Assembly: GCA_964036195.1 (NCBI GenBank)
Contig: OZ038450.1
Span: 21,915,208 to 21,979,207 of the forward strand
Origin: Sphaerolaimus hirsutus
Lineage: Eukaryota; Nematoda; Chromadorea; Monhysterida; Sphaerolaimidae
Reading direction: 5' to 3'
DNA length: 64,000 nucleotides
In this document: positions 1 to 10,514 of the stretch, piece by piece
Position numbering within the stretch: position 1 is the first letter of the stretch
Layout of the letters: every line of letters starts with the position of its first letter
The notes under the pieces: model-generated
Told to the model about the DNA's origin: nothing
Database searches by the model: none
Seen by the model: only the letters and a program-made list of their open reading frames with translations
Made by a program: the position numbers and the translations under genes

Positions 1-1
1 A

Positions 2-2436
2 GATATCGAGAAAGCATTTTTACAAATTGCTCTTCACCCAAAATCACGCGCTTTCACAAAATTTTATTGGCTGCGTGACGACACCATTCCGACTCATGAA
101 GACAACATTCAAATGATGCAATTCACAAGGGTGTTATTTGGCCTCACATGCAGTCCACCTATTTTGTCGACTGTTATCAAATATCACCTGGAGGCGGAAC
201 TAGCTTCCATGCATCCCGCTGATTCACACGAACGAGCAAAATTGGAGTTGTTGCTCAACAGCATTTACGTTGATAATTTAGTTATCAGCGTAGATGATGA
301 AAAATATGCAATACAGCTATATCGTTTAATTAAAGCTGTTTTTGCAAGAGCAAATTTCAACATGCGCGAATGGATGACAAATTCGCGTGTGGTTTCTGAG
401 AAAATCAAGCCTGATGATCTCAACCCAAAACAGTCACAATATATCAAAGTCATGGGTCTTGTTTACGATCACATCGAAGACACCATCGCGATACCAACTC
501 CAAAGAAAGATTTCACGCTCATTGTCACAGCCACGCGCCGCAATCTAAACAAATTGCTGGCTTCAACATATGACCCTATTGGCATCACAGCGCCCGCGTT
601 ATTTCAGTTGAAATTTCGCGTGTCACAAATAATTCAAAGGTGCAATATCACAGCCTGGGACGAACTCATCGAAGACCCAGAGGTGGATGACTTATTGGAC
701 GATTTGAAACGACATCTCTCGTCCATTAGTCAAATCAAATTTCCGCACTCATTTCACTCTTTTGGCATTGATGTCAAAGACACAACACGTCCCTTAGAGT
801 TGCATGTTTTTTGCGATGCCTCTAAAGACGTATATGCCGTTTGCGCTTACTTGCGTCAACAAGCGAATTCACCTGATGAATACGGCTATGAAGATTTGCG
901 ACATTTTAGTGGTTTTCTCACAGCTCGCACGAAATTAGCCCCACTTCCGTCAAAACAAAGTCAACCCCTCACAATCACACGCTTGGAATTGCTCGGTGTC
1001 ACAATTGGTGCACAGCTCATCGATTACTTACATCACAAACTCGTTGAGCTAGGTGGATGGAAAATTCACAGCAATTTCCTATGGACCGATAGTACAGTTG
1101 TCATCGGCTGGCTATATACTTCAAAGCCGCTGGCTACTTTTGTCAACAATCGGGTCACAAAAATCCATTCATTTATGTCAAAACATTGCATTCAAATTTG
1201 CAAAGTTGCTACAAAAGACAACCCGGCTGACATCGCGTCGCGAGGATGTACTTTTGCTCAACTAATGATCGAAACAATGTGGTTCACCGGACCATCATTT
1301 TTCGCTGAACCCTTCACAGCAGACATTGTTGACATTTCGCAATATCAAGCTCAACCTGTCACCGAAGAGCTTGCGAAAGGCGACACTCACATAAGTCGAC
1401 CTTTATACGCTGGTGCAGTAACTTCACAGCCTGCTTCACAGCCTGCTAATGCTCTTTCACAACAAGTGCCTGTCAATTTGGACCCCAATTTGTCACAAAA
1501 TGTTACTCCTCAAAATCCGTTTGTCGAAAGTCGGCAACGTCACATCCCATCAAATCCGTTCGAAATAGATATTCGACAATTTTCAACACTGTCGAAATTG
1601 TTGCGCACTGTCGTTTATTTGCTTCGTGTCAAGACATATTGGCTCAATCGCTCTATGCATAAAGCTGCAAAACGTAACAGCAAATATTTGTCAAAACCTA
1701 TCACACAAGCTGATCTGAATGAAGCATTTCGACATGTGTTGCGCATTGCACAAGCTGAGGAGTGCGCCAGTTGCATTTCACAAGCGCAACTGGACAAGCA
1801 CCACATGCTCAAATGGGACGCGTGGAATAATTTATTATATTGTGTCACGCGTGTGTCTCACAAAGAACACCAAAACCCATCGTTGTTTTACTACCTACCA
1901 AAAACGGGGTGGTTAACAACGCTTGTGGTTACACATTTTCATGAGCTTGCTGGTCACAGTGGCATGCTTCACACCTTAGCGGATTTACGCGAACATTGCT
2001 GGTTGTCAAGTGCCAAGCAAGTAGTTGAGAAAATTTTGCGCAAATGCGTCACATGCCGCAAAGCGGAAGGAGGTCCATTCACATTACCCGATTTTCACAC
2101 GTTACCTGTCACTCGAACACAATCAAAAATCAAGCCGTTTCAACATGTTGGCATTGATTATATGGGACTGTTAGTTTATTCACAGAACGGCACCCGTAAC
2201 AGTCAACACATTTTGTTGCTAACATGCTTCAGTACACGCGCTATTCATTTAGAGTCAACTAATAGTGTCTTGACAGCTGACACAATTATGGCTCTAAACC
2301 GCTTCATTTCGCGTCGCGGCATGCCGGACACAATTTGGTCCGACAATGCCCCCACGTTCAAAAATTGCGTCAAATTACTGCCGGACGTAAAATGGCATTT
2401 TATCACAGCCAACAGTCCTTGGCAGGGCGGCGTGTA
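2..2436 (+). pseudogene. BEL/Pao retrotransposon Pol, 5'-truncated by window edge (RT, RNase H, integrase N-part)
   Basis: Open frame entering from the left edge. The reverse transcriptase begins with the DIEKAFLQIALHP block and has the catalytic box YVDNLV, where Asp-Asp is replaced by Asp-Asn, a variant I associate with BEL/Pao. RNase H follows (HVFCDASKD, ITRLELLG, WTDSTVVIGWL). The integrase has an HHCC zinc module (HFHELAGHSG, then CVTCRK), the first catalytic Asp (VGIDYMG) and the second (WSDNAPTF). The frame then runs into a 660-bp insertion starting at base 2437, just before the third catalytic acidic residue, so the integrase is physically interrupted. Protease and gag lie outside the window. 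The element would have copied itself through an RNA intermediate; this copy is broken. Family assignment rests on RT motif order and the long RNase H-integrase linker. Confidence 0.9.
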
Positions 2437-3096
2437 TAGGGTGTCAAATTTCCGTTTTCCGTTTTCCGTTTCCGTTTTCCGCAGGCAATTTTTTTCCGTT
2501 TTCCGTTCCGTTTTCCGGCTGCTGAATTTTTTTCCGTTTTCCGTTCCGTTTTCCGGCAACATTTTTTTCCGTTTCCGTTTTTCCGGCTCATTTTCCGTTT
2601 TCCGGCTAAATTTTCAGTTTTTACGCCTTTTTTCCGTTTTCCGCCTCAATTTCCAGTTTTTCTGCCTTTTTTCCATTTTTCCGCCTCAATTTTCCATTTT
2701 TCCACCTCATTTTACCTTTTTCTGGCTCAACTTTGGTCTTCTGATCAGCCAAACTGGCAAAAATTCATGCAGATTGTCAATGATGTAAAAAAAATTCTGT
2801 TTCCAGCAAAATTACTGCAAATTTTTTCCACTTCCAGCAAAAATTCAGCAAATTTTATCCGATTTCCAGCAAAATTCCAGCAAGTTTTTCCCATTTCCGT
2901 GCAAATTTGATTTTTCCGTTTCCGTTTTTCCGGCCTCTTTTTCCGTTTTCCGGCCGCTGAAAATTTTTTTCCGTTTCCGTTTCCGTTTTCCGCCAAGTGC
3001 AAATTTTTTTCCGTTTTCCGTTCCGTTTTCCGGCCACTGAAAAATTTTTTCCGTTTCCGTTTCCGTTTTCCGTAAAAAATTTTTTTTGACACCCTA
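2437..3096. mobile_element. hAT-like non-autonomous element H1 with CCGTTTTCCG minisatellite
   Basis: The ends are TAGGGTGTCAAA and its complement TTTGACACCCTA. Flanks are a perfect 8-bp target duplication, ggcgtgta, at 2429-2436 and 3097-3104. The 8-bp duplication and TAGGG ends point to the hAT superfamily. The interior is a degenerate tandem array of CCGTTTTCCG-type units with no transposase. It splits the BEL/Pao integrase. A near-identical inverted copy sits at 5678-6325 and a related one at 46240-47198. Confidence 0.9.
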
Positions 3097-3104
3097 GGCG
3101 TGTA

Positions 3105-3990
3105 CGAACGCATGGTCGGATTAGTTAAACGCTTGCTCAAAAAAGCATGCGGCCGACGTTGTCTCACATGGCATGAATTTCTCACAGTCATGCTTGACGT
3201 CGAATTCTCCGTAAATACGCGACCATTGTCATATTTGTCAAACACAGACATTGGTGCAGCGATACTGCGCCCAATACATTTTCTTTGGGGCACCCCACCA
3301 CCATGTTACATGGATGAAAAACGTGAGTTGGAACTCGATTCCACCACAATTAAGCCTATACGAAAAATTCCAAAAGAAGAATGGGATGGGCCAACTGATG
3401 GATCTTTCAATCTAACCCATTCACAAATTGAAAAATCCTACACATTCACACCCCCACGTGTCAATGACGTCAATTGCATTGACGAAATTGCACTCAACTC
3501 TGTGCCTGAAAAGGACAGAGATGACATCACATTACTTTGGGGTCAGATTCGTCACAACCGTGAAGTGCTCTGGTACGAGTGGTCGCGTCAATATATCGAC
3601 CTACTCAAAGATCGAGCGAAAAACCAACGCTTGAAAAAGGGCACTATCAACGAAGCTCCCAAACGTGGCCAAGTGGTGTTAATCATTGATGATAAACAAC
3701 CACGCGGTATGTGGCAAATGGGCCGCATTCACAAAATACACGTGTCAAGCGATGGCAAAGTACGTGCAGTCACAGTATTGTCAAGCAACGGCCGTCGCAC
3801 ACGTAGATCTCCCTCTAACCTAGTTCCTCTTGAAATCGACACAGAGGACGGTGTCGAATACAAAATCGACACCAAGGTCAAAGGTGATGATAAATCACAA
3901 CCACCACCCGACAATGGGGATGATTCACAAAATGATCAATCACTTCAACAATCACAACCTTCACAACAAGATGCAAGACGAGCAAACCCA
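3105..3990 (+). pseudogene. BEL/Pao Pol, integrase C-terminal part and DUF5641-like domain
   Basis: Resumes the integrase directly after the H1 target duplication: ERMVGLVKRLLKKA, VNTRPLSYL, FLWGTPP. A DUF5641-like C-terminal domain follows (RGQVVLIIDD, RGMWQMGRI, RRSPSNLVPLE at about 3655-3830). A Gln/Asp-rich linker then passes without a stop into the envelope-like part. This is the usual tail of BEL/Pao Pol proteins. It can only be expressed if the 660-bp insertion were removed, so I treat it as part of a broken gene. Confidence 0.85.
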
Positions 3991-4968
3991 CGTCGAACAT
4001 GTCGCTACACCGGCACATATTCGTTCTGGGGAAATGTTTCGCATTTAATGGCACTCACGTTGCTAATACAGTCAAAATTAGCCAACGCTCTCACATGGAC
4101 AGATCAATATCACAAAACTTTCAATCTGTGCCACAAAACACGTACCGGTCACGTGATTCAACTTCCGGAAAAAGTAATGTGTCACTTTCCTCAAGTTAAC
4201 TCCATAGAGGATATTGTGATATCCATATGGACATTGCGTGTTCAACCGCAAACGACACCCATTTATAGATGCTTTCAACAAGAGCGTACTATAATCACAT
4301 ATATGAGTCTGGTGGGCGGAAAATCTATGCTGCCACCAGAGATCATTAAGAATCACAGAGTCACAACCTACGATTGCATGATCGCCTACCAAAATAAAAC
4401 TTGGAAAGGCGAACCCTTGAAAAAAATCGGTCATGCATTGTGGAGCACCAACAAATCACTTCACATCGATTATTGTTACTTTTGTCACAATATGAGTAAC
4501 ACGGTGATGAACTTTCACATAGAAGAAGGTGTAGTTGCAAGTCTTGACGGAAAGAAAATTGTTTCCGAAATTCAAGATTTATCACATTGCAACCCACAGG
4601 CCGGCTATTGTTACGACAGCGACAATGGCGTCTCTATATGGAACGCTACTGCTTTCAACAAACAGTGTGCATTCCAAGAGATTGGTCAATTCAATGCACA
4701 ATATTCACAAAACCATTATGTAGTGGAAACATTACAAGCTGCATTTTCGGTCACATGGAGGTCACAACAATTTCCAAATAATGCAGAATGCGTACCGAAA
4801 GACGCGAAATACATTGACCAAGGCTCAGCATTCATTCAATTTCTTAGATATCAACATAAGAAGTTGAAGAAACCGGAAGCTGAAAAAGCTCCGCTTCATT
4901 TTAAGCTCGCACCGAATCTCGATGTTGGTGTAAATATTTCACTTACTCACAGCCCGACAACAATATGA
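3991..4968 (+). pseudogene. envelope-like region of the BEL/Pao element, first part
   Basis: In frame with the Pol C-terminus. It starts with a hydrophobic segment (about 4045-4100) that could be a signal peptide or internal signal anchor. A Cys-containing ectodomain-like stretch follows, with repeated C..C spacing and N-x-S/T sites. Envelope-like third genes are known in some BEL/Pao lineages, and this resembles them in position and layout. It ends at a TGA at 4966-4968, and the downstream continuation is in another frame, so the gene is frameshifted here. I do not recognise a specific fusion-protein family from the sequence. Confidence 0.6.
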
Positions 4969-5023
4969 AGTTGACAAAATTGCACGTCTTGAACGTTAAC
5001 AATTTGGATCCATCTGGCAACAA

Positions 5024-5677
5024 TTGTGTCACATCCGCCAAACCCAGCTGGATATAATTCATGCAATTGTCACATTCAATCCCACGCTTGGCTTGCGAGC
5101 ATTGCTAGGACATCAAAATCTCTATGCTGAATGGCATGGAGATATATTGATGTTCTGGGATTGTAAACCTGTCACAGCAGAAATAATTTACTTTCAACAT
5201 CAATATAACAATACGTGTTATAAATTTCTGCCGGTCAAAGTCACAGACCATCCGCACATTATGTTTGTTGCTCCTGGCACCAATGATCTAATCACACATT
5301 CACCAACAGATCATTGTCTCATGAAAGATCACAAATATTATCAATTAAATGATCAATCATGGGCCAACGAAAATGGACCAACAGACTTACATATCACAAA
5401 ACTCCCAATCGAATTAATTTGGGCTGGCTCGTGGAAACCATTCACACTAAATGTTTCCGGGTCACCAGGTGTAAGCATGACTGATATTGCATTCAGTATC
5501 ATGGCTGCACATCACCACTTTCAAAATCTGCAACGACTCGAACAACAAGTCACACATTCAGTCGATTACATTTCAACAAAATCCAACGATCCTAAAGCCG
5601 TGCAGGCATATATTGCTGGCATCAGCCAAGGGGTTGGTGCATATTTTGAAGGTGTAGGTAAAGAATTGGGTCACATC
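5024..5677 (+). pseudogene. envelope-like region, second part
   Basis: An open frame of over 200 codons in a different frame from the preceding part, so at least one frame break lies between 4968 and about 5024. The residues continue the ectodomain-like character (several Cys, glycine-rich stretch near the end, ISQGVGAYFEG). The frame runs up to the second hAT-like insertion, whose left target duplication gtcacatc is at 5670-5677. Confidence 0.55.
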
Positions 5678-6325
5678 TAGGGTGTCAAAAAAATTTTTTA
5701 CGGAAAACGGAAACGGAAAAAAATTTTCAGTGGCCGGAAAACGGAACGGAAAATGGAAAAAAATTTGCACTTGGCGGAAAACGGAAACGGAAAAAAAATT
5801 TCAGCGGCCGGAAAACGGAAAAAGAGGCCGGAAAAACGGAAACGGGAAAATCAAATTTGCACGGAAATGGGAAAAACTTGCTGGAATTTTGCTGGAAATC
5901 GGATAAAATTTGCTGAATTTTTGCTGGAAGTGGAAAAAATTTGCAGTAATTTTGCTGGAAACAGAAATTTTTTTACATCATTGACAATCTGCATGAATTT
6001 TTGCCAGTTTGGCTGATCAGAAGACCAAAGTTGAGCCAGAAAAAGGTAAAATGAGGTGGAAAAATGGAAAATTGAGGTGGAAAAATGGAAAAAAGGCAGA
6101 AAAACTGGAAATTGAGGCGGAAAACGGAAAAAAGGCGTAAAAACTGAAAATTTAGCCGGAAAACGGAAAATGAGCCGGAAAAACGGAAACGGAAAAAAAT
6201 GTTGCCGGAAAACGGAACGGAAAACGGAAAAAAATTTCAGCAGCCGGAAAACGGAACGGAAAACGGAAAAAAATTGCCTGCGGAAAACGGAAACGGAAAA
6301 CGGAAAACGGAAATTTGACACCCTA
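5678..6325. mobile_element. hAT-like non-autonomous element H2, inverted copy of H1
   Basis: Begins TAGGGTGTCAAAA and ends TTTGACACCCTA. The flanking 8-bp target duplication gtcacatc is perfect (5670-5677 and 6326-6333). Its interior is the reverse complement of H1 with only small differences: the same CGGAAAACGG array and the same unique core near 5940-6030. The close match of H1 and H2 suggests recent, near-simultaneous insertion. Confidence 0.9.
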
Positions 6326-6333
6326 GTCACATC

Positions 6334-6468
6334 ATTCACGGTAGTGTCACAGGTGGTGCGTCTGCTTTAGATACGTTACTTTCTGGGCCACTTCAAACCG
6401 CTGTGAACATTATACTCATTATTATCACAATCATTTGTATTGGGTATATCGGTTATGTTTACATGTAG
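6334..6468 (+). pseudogene. envelope-like region, C-terminal membrane segment
   Basis: The frame resumes after the H2 target duplication. A Gly/Ala-rich stretch is followed by a strongly hydrophobic segment of about 25 residues rich in Ile (IILIIITIICIGYIGYV), a good single transmembrane anchor, and then a TAG stop at 6466-6468. This is the expected place for a type I membrane anchor of an envelope-like protein. The coding sequence is split from the ectodomain by the H2 insertion. Confidence 0.6.
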
Positions 6469-7599
6469 TGGCGGCTCGTAACTGGCAGGGGTATACTGCC
6501 AGACATCAAGGGCTTTTTCCGAAGAAAGGGCAGAAGGGACAAAGACCCAAACAACAGGGGCCTCAGTCCGTTCAGCAAGGAAAAATCGGTAAGCGACGGC
6601 GACGTAACCGCCAGAAGAAACCGAAAAGCGGCTTCAACAAATCCGCTTTGTCAAGTCAAACCTTCACACAAACGTCAAGTTCGTCACAGTTACATTCAAA
6701 GTTTGTCACACCCCTCAAACGAGTTTCTCCATTCAAACGGCTTTCAGGACGCCCGGTACAGCCTAGATCGGATCCCCCGGTCGGTTATAGTGCCCAGCGC
6801 GCCGAAGAAATCGAGATGGAGACGGGTGCGCGCCGGGTCACAAGACCTGCACCCCCCTGCGAGTCACAAACGCAGGGCTCGTCACCAAATGCCAGATTCA
6901 CAGTCACAGAGCCCGTCACAACGGAGGTCACAATGGAAGACGCGATCCCTGACCGCGAGCCCTTGCAAAAGCGACTCAAGAGATTCGCTGGAGTCGCAGG
7001 GCTCCCAGGTGAGCAGCAATCGTCAAACCAGTCATTTCCCTCTATACCCCAAACTTTTCACAAACTCAATAATGTCAATCAAAAACTGGTCAAATCAAAA
7101 GTTAAACGATCTAAAAAGATCCGTGACTTTCCTCAGACAAACCCCTTCACAGTCCAACATAGAGCTCGGAGAGATGGAAGAAAATCACGTTCAAGATCTA
7201 GATCCCCCTCCGTACCATTTGACCAATTCAACTCAATCACTTCACAATGTTCGACCTCATTCACAACCTCCCACGTCCCCTTGCTATCAAGCAAACCGCT
7301 TGCAGCAACGGAACAATGGCAGCCCGCCGAGCCGTCGAAGACGAGCGTCGACGAGACCGACACGCTCCGACAAGCCCTCGAGCAGCTCGTCGAGGAATCT
7401 GAGAAGCTCCCCAACTGGCCACGACGACCGGGAGGGGCCCCAGAAGACCAGGCGCCCGGGCACGGGGAAGGCCGCCAGCCTGAGGAGGATGCCGTCGAAC
7501 CCATGGACGAGCATCATGAGGAGGGCCAGGAAAATGCCGGCGCTGAAAACGCCGACGATTTGCTACCACAGGAGTGATGAAAGTGTCACAGGCGTTTGA
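6469..7599 (+). other. long open frame after the membrane segment, possible cytoplasmic tail
   Basis: The frame of the membrane segment stays open for about 375 codons after the TAG at 6466-6468. It is Ser/Arg/Pro-rich, starts with a basic stretch (KGFFRRKGRRDKD) and contains a PPPY motif (DLDPPPYHL, near 7195-7220). The +2-shifted frame is also open from 6435 to 7577, with RRRRNRQKKPK. Both frames being open over 1 kb reflects low TA/TG content, so it is not certain that either is translated. It may be a long envelope tail behind a premature or leaky stop, or a separate accessory frame. Function unknown. Confidence 0.35.
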
Positions 7600-8789
7600 T
7601 TTTTATTTTCGCATCAATTGTTGAGATTGGCTGAGATAAAATTAAATTAGATTTAATTTTTATTCTAGTTTCGGGAGTGTGTAACATTATCGTAAAATGT
7701 CAAACTTTCAATATTTAAGTTGACGTTCTTATGTTCGCTTTTATATTTAGTTAATTCAATTTATCAAGTAACCATTTCAATTCACATTCCACCTTTTTAA
7801 CATCTCAATATTCACTATTTAATATCTCAAGCGATCATGTTTACAACGTGCCCTTTACGTTGCTCACATATTTAGATCTTAGTCATTGCTCACATTCCGC
7901 CACATTTCCTTGACAAGCGGCACGCAAATACGCCGACATGTTTATGTTAAGCGGCGGGCCCGCCCCAAGCGGGGGGCCGGGCCCGCGCGCCATTTCAAAT
8001 GCTGTCTGGCTTGTCTCACATTTTCACTATCTTGCCAGTTTAGCTTGCTTTTCATCAGAGAAGCGAGCGGGCAAGAGTTGATATTTCACAATTGGAAATG
8101 TTGGGTAAAAATCGGAGATTAGAGCCGACCGATTGGCGCCAAGCCAGTCGCCATCGGTCTGGCCCTTAAAAGCCGATCTCACAGCTTAAATCGGCAGTGT
8201 TTGCAACCTCGTCAACTTCACACAAATCTCTTCCTAGGATCTAAATAAGTGCCGTTGTCACTTCTATTTAGTCGCTTATTTTTGGTGCTAAGTTTTAACT
8301 CTTGGTGCTTTAAATCACCTTAGTGCTTTATTCACACCCGCGCTATTTAAGGTGCTTTGTTCACAACCGCGCCACTTAATTATCGCCTTTTTGTCGTAAT
8401 TAAGTGCCTTCTTTAATTGCCTTATTTCTACGGTAATTTAAGCTTTATTTCCGTTTCATTTTCAGTAATTAATTTAGTTGTAAATTAATTCCCTTATTTA
8501 CGTATATTTTATTTACACTTATTTCTTTGTATTTAATTGTCTAAATAAAAACGTTCGTCAAAACCTTTTGGGAACAATCTAAATTTGCTTCACACTAACT
8601 CACGTCAATTCACTTCAACTCAACTAATCACATTTGATAAAATAACGGAACGTCAACTAAGAGACAACGCTTCACGTCAAACTTCATACGTTCACATTCG
8701 TCCTCTTCCTTGGTTAGGAATAGGAGCTCGTTCACAAGTCAACTCAACAAGTTCCGTATTATTTTACAAAAGTAATGGAAAAATTTGTC
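7584..8789 (+). repeat. probable 3' LTR of the BEL/Pao element
   Basis: Follows the last open frame and carries no long coding frame. It contains a GC-rich stem around 7950-7990 and an AATAAA-like signal (ctaaataaaaacg) near 8543. I place the limits at tgtcacaggcg and ...ttgtcaca because these give TG...CA ends and because the unusual TCACA word density of the element stops at about 8795. The 5' LTR is outside the window, so the limits are estimates. Confidence 0.45.
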
Positions 8790-8795
8790 ACACAT

Positions 8796-9830
8796 TTTTC
8801 ATGTTTAGGTCTAATTATCAAATTTTTCTGACCTTGCATGCAAGATTATGATTTTTTGTAAAATTTCTGTAAAATTTTTGTAAATAAAATGGTCCATTTT
8901 ATTATTTTATTATTATTTTGGAATAAAATAAAATGAAACAAGAATAAAATTAAAATAAAATACATTTTTATACAATTTTTATACAATTTGTATACAAATG
9001 ATTTTTATAAAACCAACCCTGCCTATGAGTTTTTTTTTACTTTCATCAAACAGCAACAAAAACGATGCAAGTACACATGCCACTGTGGTCCATGCTATTT
9101 ATTATATTAATCCTGTAAGGTAAGCCCGCTGCCGTTAATCCCTCGGACCGTGCTAATCCCCCCCCCCCCCTTAAATACATGACTGGCGGATCTACATGAC
9201 TAGCGAGTTTACATGACTACAGGCACAGGGTCTACATGTCTAGAGGGTTTGTATGACCACAGACACAGGGTCCATTAGACATCATCGAAAGTAAAATCAA
9301 CATTTCACATATTCCGCAGTGATGGTGATCACTTCTACTGGTGCAATTCCCACATTTTTAACACATTCCATTTCCACACAATCAAAACATACCCCAAAAG
9401 CAAGCAACATCTATCCGCCATCACGGGTACAAAATGACATCCGAGCGGACCAAAATGACCAATCAGAATAAACCGGAAAACTACGAGAAGACAATCAGAA
9501 ATCGCCCGCAGTGCAGCCGCCATAACTCCGCCTCTTTCACTAACTTAAATCACAAAACAATAGCAGCAAAATTACTAAACACCACTGACTATTTACCTGT
9601 ATTCGAAAATGGCGAAACCCAATATCCAAGCCGGGGATGACCAGAGTAGTGATGAACTCTTGCAAGTGAGCTAACTCTGCTGACCATGTATACTAGGCGG
9701 ACATCACACTTAGTATGGAAACCTACCATAACCCATCCGAATAATGAACTAAAAATTATACAGTTTTTCATCACAATATTTCGTTTTTACTATGGAAAAA
9801 TTAATTACAAAATTTATCACAAGATTTTAT
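8796..9830. other. non-coding stretch with repeat fragments
   Basis: AT-rich (8860-9010), then a C homopolymer near 9160 and degenerate copies of the 'ACATGACTAGCG' type word at 9175-9260, related to the ATGTAGACCC inverted-repeat family. No exon with convincing splice sites was seen. Confidence 0.4.
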
Positions 9831-9840
9831 TCATTAAATT

Positions 9841-10113
9841 ACGGTAGGATTCTGCGTATACTTTGCGGTCCGCCGAAACTTACAGAGTAAACTTGGCCTA
9901 GCGTTGCGGTGCCATGCCTCCATCTCATACTTATCTCACATCCAAAGATCACCAATCTACCCCCACCCCCCCGTACTTCGCAGTCGGACACGGCGTGGGC
10001 GAACTCGTTGACGTTGTCGAAGGCGACCGCGATGGAGGACAACAGCATGGAGTATTGCCGCAGCGGGACCCTCGTCCGCATCGACACCATGGCCAAGGCG
10101 GGCAGGTTGAGCG
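9841..10113 (-). CDS. orphan 3' exons of an unknown gene
   Basis: On the minus strand an exon at 10113-9977 has an acceptor ccctag and a donor gtacgg. It encodes a 45-codon, almost entirely GC3 stretch (RVPLRQYSMLLSSIAVAFDN, then VNEFAHAVSDCE). In the same phase a possible last exon (about 9865-9841) ends in TAA followed 10 bp later by AATAAA. I do not recognise the protein. The plus strand of the same block is also open with plausible splice sites (cttcgcag at about 9982, GCTAGG|gtaggt at about 10118) and equally GC3-rich, so the strand is uncertain. If minus, the upstream exons would run into the 5' end of the beta-subunit gene. Confidence 0.35.
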
Positions 10114-10209
10114 CTAGGGTAGGTTGTGTGGAGATGATTTGTGTATATACTGCAAGGACAGGGCAGTTGAGTTGACGCGAGCGCGTGCTTATGCGCGTAC
10201 GTCGTTGCC

Positions 10210-10430
10210 AACACTAGTTTGTTTATTAACGAAATTTTGAAGATTAAGTGAACTCATAAATCAGATTACAACCTATCGACGCTCAGTTTACGACAATGAG
10301 GTGTTTTCAATCTACGTCAACTGAGTTGATAAACACCTCAGTCTGGTAAACCTGAATGCGTTCAAAGCTGCAATTATGAGTTTACTAAATTCGATGAGTT
10401 TACTTGTAGAAAACTAGTGTGCGCAGCCCT
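10210..10430. mobile_element. foldback element with CACTAGTTT tips
   Basis: Inverted repeat: 'caacactagtttgttta' near 10210 pairs with 'agaaaactagtgtgcgcag' near 10410-10425. Inner arms around 'aactcataaatcagatt' / 'tgagtttactaaattcgatg' are also complementary. One of at least eight elements in the window sharing the CACTAGT tip. Confidence 0.6.
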
Positions 10431-10514
10431 GCGCCCATGTCACGGTGGAGTATTTCGTTCAGAAAATTTTGTAAATCACAGCCTCGGCAGGCAGAAAGTG
10501 GCGAGGAGGCGCCC

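Noticed and set aside
113..2788. A single 891-codon protein
   Set aside because: The last 117 codons are translated minisatellite of the hAT-like insertion, not Pol sequence.
7261..7569. Overlapping minus-strand frames rich in Arg/Gly/Pro
   Set aside because: Shadows of a GC-rich Ser/Arg coding-like block on the plus strand; no start, splice or family signal.
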